Assembly: GCF_900112355.1 (NCBI RefSeq)
Contig: NZ_FOLM01000006.1
Coordinates: 1-64,000, forward strand
Source of the DNA: Streptomyces aidingensis
GTDB lineage: Bacteria; Actinomycetota; Actinomycetes; Streptomycetales; Streptomycetaceae
Length of the DNA stretch: 64,000 nt
Direction of reading: 5' to 3'
In this document: positions 8,815 to 18,610 of the stretch, in pieces
How the letters are laid out: each line of letters starts with the position of its first letter
Numbering within the stretch: the first letter of the stretch is position 1
The notes under the pieces: model-generated
Databases searched by the model: none
Told to the model about the DNA's origin: nothing
The model's input: only the letters and a program-made list of their open reading frames with translations
Position numbers and translations under genes: made by a program

Positions 8815-8871
8815 TGGTCCGCGTCGCCGATCGAAGGCCGGAGAAGCCGGCCGGAAGCAGAGGTTCGCCTG

Positions 8872-9297
8872 ATGCCCGATTCGAACACCTCGACCCGTGC
8901 CCGCATCGTCCGCACCCGTCGCGCGCTCGCCGCAGGCGCGGTTGCGGTGGCCGCGGCCGGGGTGGGCGTGCTGGGGCTGGCCGACAACGCGTCGGCCGCC
9001 ACCGCGGAGAGCACCAACAAGGACATCGCCCGCGAGGTCGTGGACGACGCGGCACAGTTCGCGTGCTTCGACAAGATCGTGGAGCACGAGAGCGGCTGGG
9101 ACCACACCGCGACCAACCCCTCCAGCGGCGCCTACGGGCTGGTGCAGGCGCTGCCGGCCTCCAAGATGGACTCGGCCGGCTCGGACTGGCGCACCAACCC
9201 GGAGACCCAGATCGAGTGGGGTCTGGACTACATGAACGAGCGCTACGGCAGCCCGTGCGAGGCGTGGGACTTCTGGCAGGCGAACAACTGGTACTGA
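8872..9297 (+). CDS. small secreted transglycosylase-like protein
   Basis: Secreted protein of 141 residues. The signal peptide has an RTRR basic end, a hydrophobic core at about 18-38 and a likely cleavage after ASA near residue 43. The mature part is a single lysozyme-like domain of the actinobacterial SLT type: FDKIVEHESGWDHTATNPSS with the catalytic Glu in VEHESGW, then GAYGLVQALPASKM and a terminal WDFWQANNWY. This family occurs in many Streptomyces copies alone or attached to LysM, and is presumed to cleave peptidoglycan. No cell-wall-binding module is attached here, so the enzyme may be freely diffusible. Confidence 0.88.
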   Translation: MPDSNTSTRARIVRTRRALAAGAVAVAAAGVGVLGLADNASAATAESTNKDIAREVVDDAAQFACFDKIVEHESGWDHTATNPSSGAYGLVQALPASKMDSAGSDWRTNPETQIEWGLDYMNERYGSPCEAWDFWQANNWY

Positions 9298-9331
9298 GCC
9301 GCCGCCCGTGCGGCGGGCGCGCCCCCGAACG

Positions 9332-9375
9332 GCCGTGGCGCCGGCACCCCGGAGGGAGGGTGCCGGCGCCACGGC
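9332..9375. terminator. bidirectional terminator hairpin
   Basis: Perfect 18-bp arms (GCCGTGGCGCCGGCACCC and its complement) flank an 8-base loop, between the transglycosylase-like gene and the convergent FHA/ABC gene. Confidence 0.85.
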
Positions 9376-9417
9376 GCCTCTGGGTCCGTCGCCGGTGTGT
9401 TTCCCGGCCGCGGGCGG

Positions 9418-11865
9418 TCAGGCCCGCATCACCTCGGGCTCGTGGCGGCGCAGGAACTTCATCACCAGGAAGCCGCAGAGCACGGCCAGTACCAGCAGCA
9501 TGGCCACGTCCAGCAGCCAGACCTCGGGCGCGTGGTCCCACAGCCGGTCGGGGTTGCCGGTCTGGGCCTTCCGGGAGAGCGTGTTGAGGTCGGCGGTGGC
9601 GCCGGTGCCGGCCAGGGCCCAGCGGGACGGCATCAGCCAGGCGATCTGCTCCACCCCGAGGCTGCCGTGCACATCGAAGAGCACCCCGGTGAAGACGAGC
9701 TGGACCACGGAGATCATCACCAGCAGCGGCATGGTCATCTCCGAGGTGCGCACCAGCGAGGAGATGGTCAGGCCGAGCATCATGGAGGTCAGGCCGAGCG
9801 TCATGATCACGATGGTCATCTCGACGCCGGGCGAGTTGGTGAGGATCACGCCCTCGGCGGGCATCTTGTCGCCGCGGCGGGCGAAGCCGATCACGCACAG
9901 CAGCATGCCCTGGAGCATGGTGACCAGGCCGAGGACCACGACCTTCGACATGAGATAGGCCGAGCGGGAGAGTCCCACCGCCCGTTCCCGCTCGTAGATC
10001 ACGCGTTCCTTGATCAGCTCCCGGACGGAGTTGGCCGCTCCGGAGAAGCACATGCCGACCACCAGGATCAGCAGGATGATGCCGGCGTCGCCGTTGACCT
10101 GGGCTCTGTCCAGCGGGCCGTAGCCGAGACCGAAGTCGGCGGGCACCAGGGTGGAGACCAGGCCGAGCACGACGGGCAGGGCCAGGGTGAGGCCGAGGAA
10201 GCCCTTGTCGGCGGCGATGACCGCGAAGTAGCGGCGGACCAGGGTCCACACCTGGGCCCCCCAGGTCTGCTGCTTCTGCTGGCCCGCCTGCGGCATCTGC
10301 GGGTATGCGGGCTGGGCCTGCACGGCGTCGATGTCCGCGGCGTACATCTGGAAGTGCTGGGAGCCGCGCCAGCGGCCCATCCAGTCGTAGTCGCGGTAGT
10401 TCTCGAAGGCGGAGAAGACATCCGCCCAGGTGTCGTAGCCGAAGAAGTTCAGCGCCTCGTCCGGCGGGCCGAAGTAGGCCACGCCGCCGCCCGGGGCCAT
10501 CACCAGCACCCGGTCGCACAGGCCCAGCTCGGCCACCGAGTGGGTGACCACCAGTACCGTGCGGCCGTCGTCGGCCAGGCCGCGCAGCAGCTGCATGACG
10601 TCCCGGTCCATGCCCGGGTCCAGGCCGGAGGTGGGCTCGTCCAGGAAGATCAGGGACGGCTTGGTGAGCAGTTCCAGGGCGACCGAGACGCGCTTGCGCT
10701 GGCCGCCGGAGAGCTGGTTGATGCGCTTGGTGGCGTGCGGGGCGAGCTTGAGCTCGGCCAGCACCTCCTCCACCCTGGCGTTGCGCTCGGCGGGGGCGAC
10801 GTCGCCGGGGAAGCGGAGCTCGGCGGCGAGCCGCAGCGCCTGCCGGACCGGCAGCGCGGTGTGCAGGATGTCGTCCTGCGGCACCAGGCCGATGCGGTTC
10901 CGCAGCTCGGCGAAGTGGGTGTAGAGGTTGCGGTGGTCGTAGAGCACCTCGCCGTGGGTGGCCGGGCGGTAGCCGGTCAGCGCGCGCAGCAGGGTGGACT
11001 TGCCGGAGCCGGACGGGCCGATGACGCCGATCAGCGACTTCTCCGGGACCCCGAAGGAGACGTCGTTGAGGATGGTCAGCTTGCCGTCGTTGACCTTGAC
11101 GGTGAGGTGGCGGGCGGCGAAGGAGACCTCGCCGGTGTCGACGAACTCCTCGAGCTGGTTGCCGACGATCCGGAAGGTGGAGTGGCCGACACCGACGGTG
11201 TCGTTCGGGCCGAGCAGCTTGCGGCCGTTCTTGGGCAGCGGCTGGCCGTTGACAAAGGTGCCGTTGTGGCTGCCGAGGTCGTTGATCTCGAAACGGCCGT
11301 CCGGGGTGGCCGAGAACTGCGCGTGGTAACGCGAGACCTGGAGGTCGGAGACGACCAGGTCGTTGTCCAGGGCGCGGCCGATCTTGGTGATCCGGCCGAC
11401 CTGGAGCTGGTGGAAGGTGGTGGCGCTGCGCCCGCCGGGCCCGGCTCCGTGGTCGGGGGCGGGCATGCCGCCGTGCGGCGGGGGGCCGGCGGGCGGGGCC
11501 GCCTGCGGCTGGCCGGCCATGGCCGGCTGCTGGTGGTACTGCTGCTGGTGCGGGATGGCGGGTCCGCCGCAGACGATCGCCGGCCCGTCGGTGGCGTTGC
11601 CCAGATGGATGACCGTGCCGGGGGCGAGCTGCAACTGCTGGATGCGCTGCCCCTGGACGTATGTCCCGTTGGTGCTGCCGTGGTCCTCCACGATCCAGCC
11701 CTGGCCGCCCCAGCGCACCGTGGCGTGCCGCCAGGAGACGCGGGAGTCCTGCAACGCCACATCGCCCTGTGGGTCGCGCCCCAGCGTGTACGACCGGGTG
11801 GGGTCGTCCAACGTCCAGGTCTGTCCGTTCAGTTCCAAAACGAGTTCCGGCACTCCATGCCCCAA
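9418..11865 (-). CDS. FHA-domain ABC transporter, fused ATPase and ABC-2 permease (Rv1747-like)
   Basis: Protein of 815 residues with a full domain string. FHA domain 1 is at about 20-95 (YTLGRDPQGDVAL, EDHGSTNGTYV). A Pro/Gln/Gly-rich linker follows, then FHA domain 2 at about 165-240 (IGRALDNDLVVSDLQVSRYH, DLGSHNGTFVNG). The ATPase is at about 260-490 (GPSGSGKST, LSGGQRKRVSVALELL, LIFLDEPTSGLD). The C-terminal permease has about six membrane helices (550-815). The architecture is that of Mycobacterium tuberculosis Rv1747, whose FHA domains bind phospho-Thr made by Ser/Thr kinases and whose exporter handles cell-envelope lipids; that role is inferred here. No kinase gene is adjacent. A GTG four codons downstream of ATG 11865 is an alternative start. 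Confidence 0.93.
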   Translation of the reverse strand: MGHGVPELVLELNGQTWTLDDPTRSYTLGRDPQGDVALQDSRVSWRHATVRWGGQGWIVEDHGSTNGTYVQGQRIQQLQLAPGTVIHLGNATDGPAIVCGGPAIPHQQQYHQQPAMAGQPQAAPPAGPPPHGGMPAPDHGAGPGGRSATTFHQLQVGRITKIGRALDNDLVVSDLQVSRYHAQFSATPDGRFEINDLGSHNGTFVNGQPLPKNGRKLLGPNDTVGVGHSTFRIVGNQLEEFVDTGEVSFAARHLTVKVNDGKLTILNDVSFGVPEKSLIGVIGPSGSGKSTLLRALTGYRPATHGEVLYDHRNLYTHFAELRNRIGLVPQDDILHTALPVRQALRLAAELRFPGDVAPAERNARVEEVLAELKLAPHATKRINQLSGGQRKRVSVALELLTKPSLIFLDEPTSGLDPGMDRDVMQLLRGLADDGRTVLVVTHSVAELGLCDRVLVMAPGGGVAYFGPPDEALNFFGYDTWADVFSAFENYRDYDWMGRWRGSQHFQMYAADIDAVQAQPAYPQMPQAGQQKQQTWGAQVWTLVRRYFAVIAADKGFLGLTLALPVVLGLVSTLVPADFGLGYGPLDRAQVNGDAGIILLILVVGMCFSGAANSVRELIKERVIYERERAVGLSRSAYLMSKVVVLGLVTMLQGMLLCVIGFARRGDKMPAEGVILTNSPGVEMTIVIMTLGLTSMMLGLTISSLVRTSEMTMPLLVMISVVQLVFTGVLFDVHGSLGVEQIAWLMPSRWALAGTGATADLNTLSRKAQTGNPDRLWDHAPEVWLLDVAMLLVLAVLCGFLVMKFLRRHEPEVMRA

Positions 11866-12148
11866 ATGTTGTCCCCCGAGGGACCCCTTCGGCGGGGTCC
11901 GGGGATGAGTGAACGTCGGTCGGAACTATTCCAGGCCAGGGCGGTTCGCGGGAACCCGCCCCCCGGATGTCACGTACCTGGTGCAGACTGTCGTCCGCTC
12001 TGTGACGTTGGTCGCACGGCGGTACCGGGTCGGCCGCGCCGCATTCCCGCCCGATGCGGGGTTGTGCGCACCGTTCAGGCCGTCGTCATGTCCGGGAGCC
12101 GGACAGGCAAGCGACCTGTTGTCGGTGGCAGCTACCGTGGAAGACACC

Positions 12149-13468
12149 ATGATCCCAAATTCCGACCGGTCCTCCTCCTCCGCCGCCGGCGCGGGGACGG
12201 ACCCGCTCGCACCGCAGGGCCTGTACAGCACGGAACGCCCGGCGGCGGTGCCGGCCGACGAGGTTCCCACGCTGCTGGTCAAGATCTTCGGCAAGGACCG
12301 GCCGGGCATCACCGCCGGACTGTTCGACACGCTGGCCGGCTATGCGGTGGAGGTGGTGGATCTGGAGCAGGTGGTCACCCGCGGCCGGATCACCCTGTGC
12401 GCGCTGATCACCACTCCGGCCGGGTCCGCGGGTTCCGAGGGCGGGCTGCGGGCGACCGTGCACTCCTGGGCGGAGTCGATGCGGCTCCAGGCCGAGATCA
12501 TCTCCGGGGTCGGCGACAACCGTCCGCGGGGCGCGGGCCGTTCGCATGTCACGGTGCTGGGCCATCCGCTGACCGCCGAGGCCACCGCCGCCATCGCGGC
12601 CCGGATCACCGGCGTGGACGGCAATATCGACCGCATCCACCGGCTGGCCAAGTACCCGGTGACGGCGGTGGAGTTCGATGTCTCCGGGGTGGCCACCGAG
12701 GTGCTGCGCACCGAGCTGGCGGTGGAGGCGGCGCAGCGCGAGGTGGATGTGGCGGTGGTCTCCGCCGGACTGCAGCGCCGGGCCCAGCGGCTGGTGATCA
12801 TGGATGTGGACTCGACCCTGATCCAGGACGAGGTCATCGAGCTGTTCGCGGCGCACGCCGGCTGCGAGGACAAGGTGGCCGAGGTGACCGCCGCGGCCAT
12901 GCGCGGCGAGCTGGACTTCGAGGAGTCGCTGCACGCCCGGGTGGCGCTGCTGGCCGGTCTGGACGCCTCCGTGGTGGACAAGGTGCGCTCCGAGGTGCGG
13001 CTCACCCCGGGGGCGCGCACCCTGGTGCGGACCCTGAAACGGCTGGGCTACCAGGTCGGCGTGGTGTCCGGGGGCTTCACCCAGGTGACGGACGCGCTGC
13101 GGGAGGCGCTGGGGCTGGACTTCGCCGCGGCCAACACCCTGGAGGTGGCGGACGGCAGGTTCACCGGGCGGGTGACCGGCGAGGTGGTGGACCGGGCCGG
13201 CAAGGCCCGGCTGCTGCGGCGGTTCGCGGCGGAGGCCGGGGTGCCGCTGGCCCAGACGGTGGCAATCGGCGACGGCGCCAACGATCTGGACATGCTGAAC
13301 ACGGCCGGTCTGGGCGTCGCCTTCAATGCCAAGCCGCTGGTGCGGCGGGCCGCGCACACCGCGGTGAATGTGCCGTTCCTGGACGCGGTGCTCTATCTGC
13401 TGGGGATCACCCGGGAAGAGGTGGAGGCGGCCGACGCGGAGCCGCCGGCCGGCGAGGGCTCCCGGTAG
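12149..13468 (+). CDS. serB: phosphoserine phosphatase SerB with N-terminal ACT region
   Basis: Last step of serine synthesis, O-phosphoserine to serine. The protein has 439 residues. An ACT-type regulatory region (about 38-190) begins LLVKIFGKDRPGITAGLFDT. The HAD domain carries the nucleophile motif MDVDSTLIQDEVIELFA, motif II in VGVVSGGFTQVTD, and motif IV AIGDGANDLDML. ATG 12149 is chosen over an upstream frame because the homologous ACT region starts soon after it; the first 35 residues are Ser/Ala-rich and probably disordered. The gene is divergent from the FHA/ABC gene across a 283-base intergenic stretch in which I identify no clear promoter. Confidence 0.94.
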   Translation: MIPNSDRSSSSAAGAGTDPLAPQGLYSTERPAAVPADEVPTLLVKIFGKDRPGITAGLFDTLAGYAVEVVDLEQVVTRGRITLCALITTPAGSAGSEGGLRATVHSWAESMRLQAEIISGVGDNRPRGAGRSHVTVLGHPLTAEATAAIAARITGVDGNIDRIHRLAKYPVTAVEFDVSGVATEVLRTELAVEAAQREVDVAVVSAGLQRRAQRLVIMDVDSTLIQDEVIELFAAHAGCEDKVAEVTAAAMRGELDFEESLHARVALLAGLDASVVDKVRSEVRLTPGARTLVRTLKRLGYQVGVVSGGFTQVTDALREALGLDFAAANTLEVADGRFTGRVTGEVVDRAGKARLLRRFAAEAGVPLAQTVAIGDGANDLDMLNTAGLGVAFNAKPLVRRAAHTAVNVPFLDAVLYLLGITREEVEAADAEPPAGEGSR

Positions 13469-13488
13469 TCCCGGCAGCGGACCGCCGC

Positions 13489-13524
13489 ACGCCCGGCGGG
13501 CGGGTGCGGGGCGCCCGGCGGTCC
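13489..13524. terminator. terminator hairpin between serB and the SixA-like gene
   Basis: Arms GGACCGCCG (13489-13497) and CGGCGGTCC (13516-13524) enclose an 18-base GC-rich loop between two convergent genes. Confidence 0.6.
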
Positions 13525-13557
13525 GGCGGGTCGGGCAGTCGGTGGTGCGTCGGGCGG

Positions 13558-14076
13558 TCAGTCGTGCGGTGCCCAGTAGGCGGTCAGCCTGGCCACGCCG
13601 TGCTCCACCGTCTTCCAGCCGCCGGTGAGGGAGAGAACGGCGATGGCGGCGGTGGGGTAGCCGCTGCGGGTCATCCGCTCCAGGGTGTCGCCCTCGGCCG
13701 CCGCGGCGAGGGCGTCGGCCAGCGCGTGCATGCCGGGGTTGTGGCCGACCAGCATCAGGGCGCGGACCGCGTCGTCGGTGCCGTTGATGATCGCGATGAG
13801 CTCGCCGAGGGAGGCCTCGTAGAGCTTCTCCTCGTAGACGGTCTTGGGCCGCTGCTCCAGGGCGGGGGCGACCAGCTTCCAGGTCTCGCGGGTGCGCCGG
13901 GCCGTGGAGCAGAGCGTGAGCTCCGGGGTGATCCCGGCGCCCGCCAGCCAGACACCCGCGGCAGCCGCCTCCCTGCGGCCCCGTTCGGCCAGCGGGCGGT
14001 CGTGATCGGAGACCTGTGGCCAGTCGGCCTTGGCGTGTCGGAGAAGGACGATCCTGCGGGGAACATCGACGCTCAT
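13558..14076 (-). CDS. SixA-type histidine phosphatase
   Basis: Histidine phosphatase superfamily branch 1, 172 residues. The catalytic motif RHAKADWP lies near residue 14, with CSTARRTRETW and the second catalytic His in LMLVGHNPGMHALADAL. SixA of E. coli dephosphorylates a phosphohistidine in PTS and phosphorelay proteins; the substrate in Streptomyces is not established. A longer frame opens at 14139, but ATG 14076 directly precedes the conserved IVLLRHAK strand. The gene is convergent with serB and has no operon partner. Confidence 0.9.
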   Translation of the reverse strand: MSVDVPRRIVLLRHAKADWPQVSDHDRPLAERGRREAAAAGVWLAGAGITPELTLCSTARRTRETWKLVAPALEQRPKTVYEEKLYEASLGELIAIINGTDDAVRALMLVGHNPGMHALADALAAAAEGDTLERMTRSGYPTAAIAVLSLTGGWKTVEHGVARLTAYWAPHD

Positions 14077-14187
14077 GTGCCCCAGCTTCGCATGAAATAC
14101 GGGGCCGGTGCCCGGGGGCCGGAAAGCTGCCCCCGGCATCCGGCCGGCGGCCGGAGAATCCGCGCCGCGCTCCCCCTCATGGCCGGT

Positions 14188-14409
14188 TCACAGCCCGCTC
14201 AGCACGATCCGGATCTGGGTCAGCAGGAGCTGCGGCAGCGGCCCGGCGGGCTCGGCCGCCGCGGCCTCGCCGCCGCAGGCGAGCAGCATCAGCAGCGCCG
14301 CGAAGGCGGAGGCGGGCAGCACAACGGCCCACCACGGCAGCCGGCTCCCGGCCGCCGGGCCGGGGACGCGCCGCCCGGTTGCGACGGCAGAGGGGATGTG
14401 GGCCGACAT
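14188..14409 (-). CDS. small single-pass membrane protein, unknown function
   Basis: Protein of 73 residues with one hydrophobic segment at about 25-45 (WWAVVLPASAFAALLMLLAC), followed by GGEAAAAEPAGPLPQ and a short amphipathic end. It could be a membrane anchor, or a signal peptide with a lipobox-like LLAC(G). The Leu-Leu-Ala-Cys order fits a lipoprotein signal, which would leave about 29 mature residues. The upstream gap holds no obvious partner. The Streptomyces-type codon bias supports coding, but no strong ribosome binding site distinguishes the start. Function unknown. Confidence 0.5.
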   Translation of the reverse strand: MSAHIPSAVATGRRVPGPAAGSRLPWWAVVLPASAFAALLMLLACGGEAAAAEPAGPLPQLLLTQIRIVLSGL

Positions 14410-14656
14410 GGGGCTCGCCTCCGTTCGGGACCGCTTGCGCGGATGAGCGCTTCCGCCGCGCCCGGCTGCTTCTTCCGATGGTGTAAACGCTACGGAGGCG
14501 GCGGTCCGGTTCCCATCCGGTGAGCCACCCAGTCCCCCCTGAACCTGTCCCCCTAAGGGATGGTGGGGCTAGCCCCACCATGGCCAACCCCGGTGTCCGC
14601 CGGGCGCCTTGGCGGGGCCGGTGACCGGCGTGCGGGCCCGCGGGAGGCCGGCGGTC

Positions 14657-15970
14657 TCAGCCCTCGTCCTCGATGACGCGGTCCCGGCCGGCCAGGATGC
14701 CCGCGCCGATCTGGGCGACGGTCAGGGCGAGCACCATCAGCAGCGGCACGGTCCAGCCGCCGGTGCTCTCCTGGAGCACGCCCATCAGCAGCGGGCCGGG
14801 CAGCGAGAGCAGATAGCCGGTGCTCTGCGCGAAGGCGGACAGCCGGGTGACCCCGGCGGCGGTCCGGGCACGCATCCCGATCATGGTGAGCGCCACCGGG
14901 AAGGCGCTCATGGCGACGCCCAGCAGCACCGCCCAGAGCCAGGCACCGGCCGCGGGGGCGAGCAGCAGGCCCGTATAGCCCGCGACGCCGCACAGGCCGA
15001 GCACGGCCACCAGCGGGCCCTGATGGCGCATCCGGGCGGCGATCCGGGGCAGCACCAGGCCGAGCGGCACGCCCATGCCCATGATCACGGCGAGCAGCAC
15101 CCCGGCGGTCGCGGCCGGCACCCCCGCGTCCCGGTAGATCTGCGGCAGCCAGCCCATGGCGATGTAGGCGCCGGTGGACTGGAAGCCGAAGAAGACCGCG
15201 AGCAGCCAGGCGGTGGCGGACCGGGACATCGGGGGCACGGCCGGGCCGGTCCGGTCCGGCGCCGCGGCGGCGGGCACCGGCCGCCGGCCGCCGCCGGCGG
15301 CGGTGCGGTCGCGCAGCAGTACCGCCGTCCAGAGCAGCACGGCGGCCAGCGCGGGCACCGTCCACATGCCCAGCCCGGTGCGCCAGCCGCCGCCGAGCGC
15401 GCCGGTGAGCGGCACGGTGACGGCGGCGGCGCCGGCCGTGCCCAGGGCCAGGGCCATGGAGTACAGGCCGGTCATGGCGCCGATCCGGTCCGGGAAGTAC
15501 CGGGCCACGAGTACCGGCATCAGCACATTGGTGACCGCGATGCCGGCCAGGGCCAGGGCGGTGGTGGCCAGGAAGACGCCGGTGGAGCCGGCCAGGGCGC
15601 GCAGCCCGGTGCCGGCGGCGATGGCCGCCATGCCGGCCAGCACCACGGCAGCCGGGCCGTGGCGGCGGGCCAGCCGGGGCGCGGTGCTGCCGAAGACCGC
15701 GAAGCAGAGCGCCGGGGCCGAGGTGAGGAGTCCGGCGACCGCGCCGCTCAGGTGCAGGCCGTCCCGGATCTCCGCCAGCAGCGGGCCCAGGCCGGAGATG
15801 GCCGGCCGCAGATTGAGCGCGGCCAGCACCAGCCCGGTGGCGACCAGCGGCAGCAGCGCCGCCCGGGTCCCGCCCCGCGGCGCGGGACGGCGCGCGGCGG
15901 CCGGTTCCGCCGGCCGCCGCGGCCCCCGGGGGGTCTCGGGAAGGGAAGCGCCATTGCTCGTCAGTGCCAT
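14657..15970 (-). CDS. CynX/NimT-family MFS transporter
   Basis: Twelve-helix major facilitator of 437 residues in the cyanate/nitroimidazole-like CynX group. After a basic Pro/Arg/Ala-rich N-terminus, the first helix carries the group hallmark ALNLRPAISGLGPLLAEI. The cytoplasmic loop RLARRHGPAAVVLAGM follows helix 3, and a long loop separates the two six-helix halves near residues 220-250. The substrate is unknown. The gene is divergent from a FadR-type GntR regulator, with a palindrome overlapping its predicted -10, so repression by that regulator is likely. The predicted transcription start coincides with the ATG, suggesting a leaderless message. Confidence 0.9.
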   Translation of the reverse strand: MALTSNGASLPETPRGPRRPAEPAAARRPAPRGGTRAALLPLVATGLVLAALNLRPAISGLGPLLAEIRDGLHLSGAVAGLLTSAPALCFAVFGSTAPRLARRHGPAAVVLAGMAAIAAGTGLRALAGSTGVFLATTALALAGIAVTNVLMPVLVARYFPDRIGAMTGLYSMALALGTAGAAAVTVPLTGALGGGWRTGLGMWTVPALAAVLLWTAVLLRDRTAAGGGRRPVPAAAAPDRTGPAVPPMSRSATAWLLAVFFGFQSTGAYIAMGWLPQIYRDAGVPAATAGVLLAVIMGMGVPLGLVLPRIAARMRHQGPLVAVLGLCGVAGYTGLLLAPAAGAWLWAVLLGVAMSAFPVALTMIGMRARTAAGVTRLSAFAQSTGYLLSLPGPLLMGVLQESTGGWTVPLLMVLALTVAQIGAGILAGRDRVIEDEG

Positions 15971-15975
15971 GCCGA

Positions 15976-15990
15976 CATCATAGAATGATG
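15976..15990. promoter_or_regulatory. palindromic operator overlapping the -10 of the MFS gene
   Basis: CATCAT-AGA-ATGATG is a perfect 6-3-6 palindrome lying six bases upstream of the MFS start codon. On the minus strand it contains the -10-like TATGAT. Position and symmetry fit a FadR-type GntR dimer site, the divergent gene being the candidate regulator. Assignment of the regulator is inference. Confidence 0.55.
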
Positions 15991-16094
15991 GGATGATTGC
16001 ACGGAGGGCGCCCTTGGGTGCGGGGCGCTGTCATACTGCTGGGTCACACCGGGCCCCCGCGCTCCTGCGCCCCTGTGCCCTTGGGCCCGTGACT

Positions 16095-16158
16095 CCGCGC
16101 AGTCATGACACCGCGCAGTCATGACACCGCGCACCCGTGACGCCGCGCATGTCGCACC
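16095..16158 (+). repeat. 16-bp tandem repeat upstream of the GntR gene
   Basis: Two exact copies of CCGCGCAGTCATGACA (16095-16110, 16111-16126) are followed by two degenerate copies ending at 16158. The array sits between the MFS operator and the regulator start. Confidence 0.75.
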
Positions 16159-16213
16159 GCCGATGCCGCCGGTGCCGTCCGTGCCCGGTCCGGCCAGACC
16201 CCGGGGGGAATCC

Positions 16214-16891
16214 ATGCCTCTTTCCTCGCCGCGCCGTTCGGCCCTCGCCGACCAGGTGATCGCCGCGCTGCGCGAGCAGATCGCCTCCGGCGAATGGCCG
16301 GTGGGCTCGCGCATCCCGACCGAACCGGAGCTGGTCGAGCAGCTCGGGGTGGCCCGCAACACCGTCCGGGAGGCCATCCGGGCGCTGGCGCACAACGGGC
16401 TGCTGGACATCCGGCAGGGCTCGGGCACGTTCGTGCTGGCCACCAGCGAGCTGGCCGGCGTGATGCACCGCCGGTTCGCGGACGCCGACCCGCGCGATGT
16501 GGCCGAGCTGCGCTCCACCCTGGAGGCGACGGCCGCCAGGCTGGCCGCGCGGCGCCGGACCGAACAGGAGATGACGCAGCTCGACACGCTGCTGGCCCGG
16601 CGCGAGGCCGCCTGGGACAGCGGCCGGGTGGACACCTTCGTGGAGGCGGACGCCACCTTCCACATGGCGGTGATGCGGGCCTCCCACAACGAGGTGCTGA
16701 CCGCGCTCTACGCCGATCTGGGCACCGTGCTGCGCACCTTCCTGCGCCATGACGTGGGCGAGGAGCTGCGGCCCGAGGACCATCTGGACCACGGCCGGCT
16801 GGTGGCGGCGATCCGCGCCGGGGACGCCGAGACCGCGGCGGCCGAGGCGGGCTCGTACGCCATGGGCTGCCGGGCCTTCTCCACCGGCTGA
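16214..16891 (+). CDS. GntR-family regulator, FadR (FCD) subfamily
   Basis: Transcription factor of 225 residues. The winged HTH is at about 8-72 (VIAALREQIASGEWPVGSRI, GVARNTVREAIRALAHNGLL, RQGSGTFV). The all-helical FCD ligand domain is at about 90-215, with metal-ligand-like Asp and His positions in EADATFHMAVMRASHNEV and a DHGRLVAAIRAGD segment. Start ATG 16214 is chosen because GGGGGGAA precedes it; an in-frame ATG at 16121 would add 31 Pro-rich residues over a tandem repeat. It is divergent from the CynX-type exporter and is probably its regulator, and possibly its own. Confidence 0.9.
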   Translation: MPLSSPRRSALADQVIAALREQIASGEWPVGSRIPTEPELVEQLGVARNTVREAIRALAHNGLLDIRQGSGTFVLATSELAGVMHRRFADADPRDVAELRSTLEATAARLAARRRTEQEMTQLDTLLARREAAWDSGRVDTFVEADATFHMAVMRASHNEVLTALYADLGTVLRTFLRHDVGEELRPEDHLDHGRLVAAIRAGDAETAAAEAGSYAMGCRAFSTG

Positions 16892-16900
16892 GCGGGAACG

Positions 16901-16959
16901 GCCGGACGGCGCGGCCCGCCGGCCCCTGCCCACGGGGCCGGCGGGCCGCGCCGTCCGGC
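16901..16959. terminator. bidirectional terminator hairpin
   Basis: Perfect 26-bp arms (16901-16926 and 16934-16959) enclose a 7-base loop TGCCCAC, between the GntR gene and the convergent fabI. Confidence 0.88.
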
Positions 16960-16979
16960 AGGTCCGGCCCGCGCCCGGC

Positions 16980-17759
16980 TCAGGCGCCCATCATGTGGAC
17001 GCCGCCGTCCACATGGACGATCTCGCCGGTGGTCTTGGGGAACCAGTCGGACAGCAGGGCGCACACCCCGCGGGCGGCCGGCTCCGGATCGGTGAGGTCC
17101 CAGCCGATCGGGGCCCGGCCGTTCCACACGTCCGCCAGCTCCTCGAAGCCGGGGATCGACTTGGCGGCCATGGACTTGAGCGGCCCGGCCGAGACCAGGT
17201 TGACCCGGACGTTCTTCGCCCCCAGGTCACGCGCGAGATAGCGGGAGGTGGACTCCAGCGCGGCCTTGGCCACCCCCATCCAGTCGTACTTGGGCCAGGC
17301 CACCTGGGCGTCGAAGTCCAGGCCGACCACCGAGCCGCCGCGCGGCTCCAGCAGCGGCAGCAGCGCCATGGTCAGCGACTTCAGGGAGTAGGCCGAGACC
17401 TCCACGGCGGTGGCGACCGACTCCCACGGGGTGTTGAGGAAGTTGCCGCCGAGGGCGTCCTGCGGGGCGAAGCCGATGGAGTGCACCACGCCGTCCAGGG
17501 AGGCGTCCGCGCCGAGATGGCCGCGCACCGCGTCGGCCAGCCCGGCCAGATGCTCCTGGTTCTGCACGTCCAGCTCGATCACCGGCGCCTCCTTGGGCAG
17601 CCGGCGGGCGATCCGCTGCACCAGAGAGAGCCGGCCGAAGCCGGTCAGCACGACCTCGGCGCCCTCCTCCTGGCACAGCCTCGCCACATGGAAGGCGATG
17701 GAGGCGTCGGTCAGCACACCGGTGACCAGGATCCGCTTGCCTGCGAGAAGTCCGCTCAT
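16980..17759 (-). CDS. fabI: enoyl-ACP reductase FabI (InhA type)
   Basis: NADH-dependent enoyl-[acyl-carrier-protein] reductase of 259 residues, last reduction step of type II fatty acid elongation. It shows the FabI-type glycine motif LVTGVLTDASIAFHVARL, the GVVHSIGFAPQDALGG segment, and the catalytic Tyr...Lys in YDWMGVAKAALESTSRYLAR, six residues apart. The end GEIVHVDGGVHMMGA is typical. It follows fabG with only two bases between the genes, the conserved actinobacterial fabG-fabI operon. Confidence 0.97.
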   Translation of the reverse strand: MSGLLAGKRILVTGVLTDASIAFHVARLCQEEGAEVVLTGFGRLSLVQRIARRLPKEAPVIELDVQNQEHLAGLADAVRGHLGADASLDGVVHSIGFAPQDALGGNFLNTPWESVATAVEVSAYSLKSLTMALLPLLEPRGGSVVGLDFDAQVAWPKYDWMGVAKAALESTSRYLARDLGAKNVRVNLVSAGPLKSMAAKSIPGFEELADVWNGRAPIGWDLTDPEPAARGVCALLSDWFPKTTGEIVHVDGGVHMMGA

Positions 17760-17761
17760 GC

Positions 17762-18610
<849 letters not shown>

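Noticed and set aside
8640..8871. c-di-AMP (ydaO-type) riboswitch upstream of the transglycosylase-like gene
   Set aside because: Such riboswitches often precede cell-wall hydrolases in actinobacteria, but none of the conserved boxes I know could be found here.
9397..14523. 1,708-codon plus-strand open frame
   Set aside because: It is a GC3-driven shadow lying opposite the FHA/ABC gene and out of frame with serB; its product is low-complexity and matches no family.
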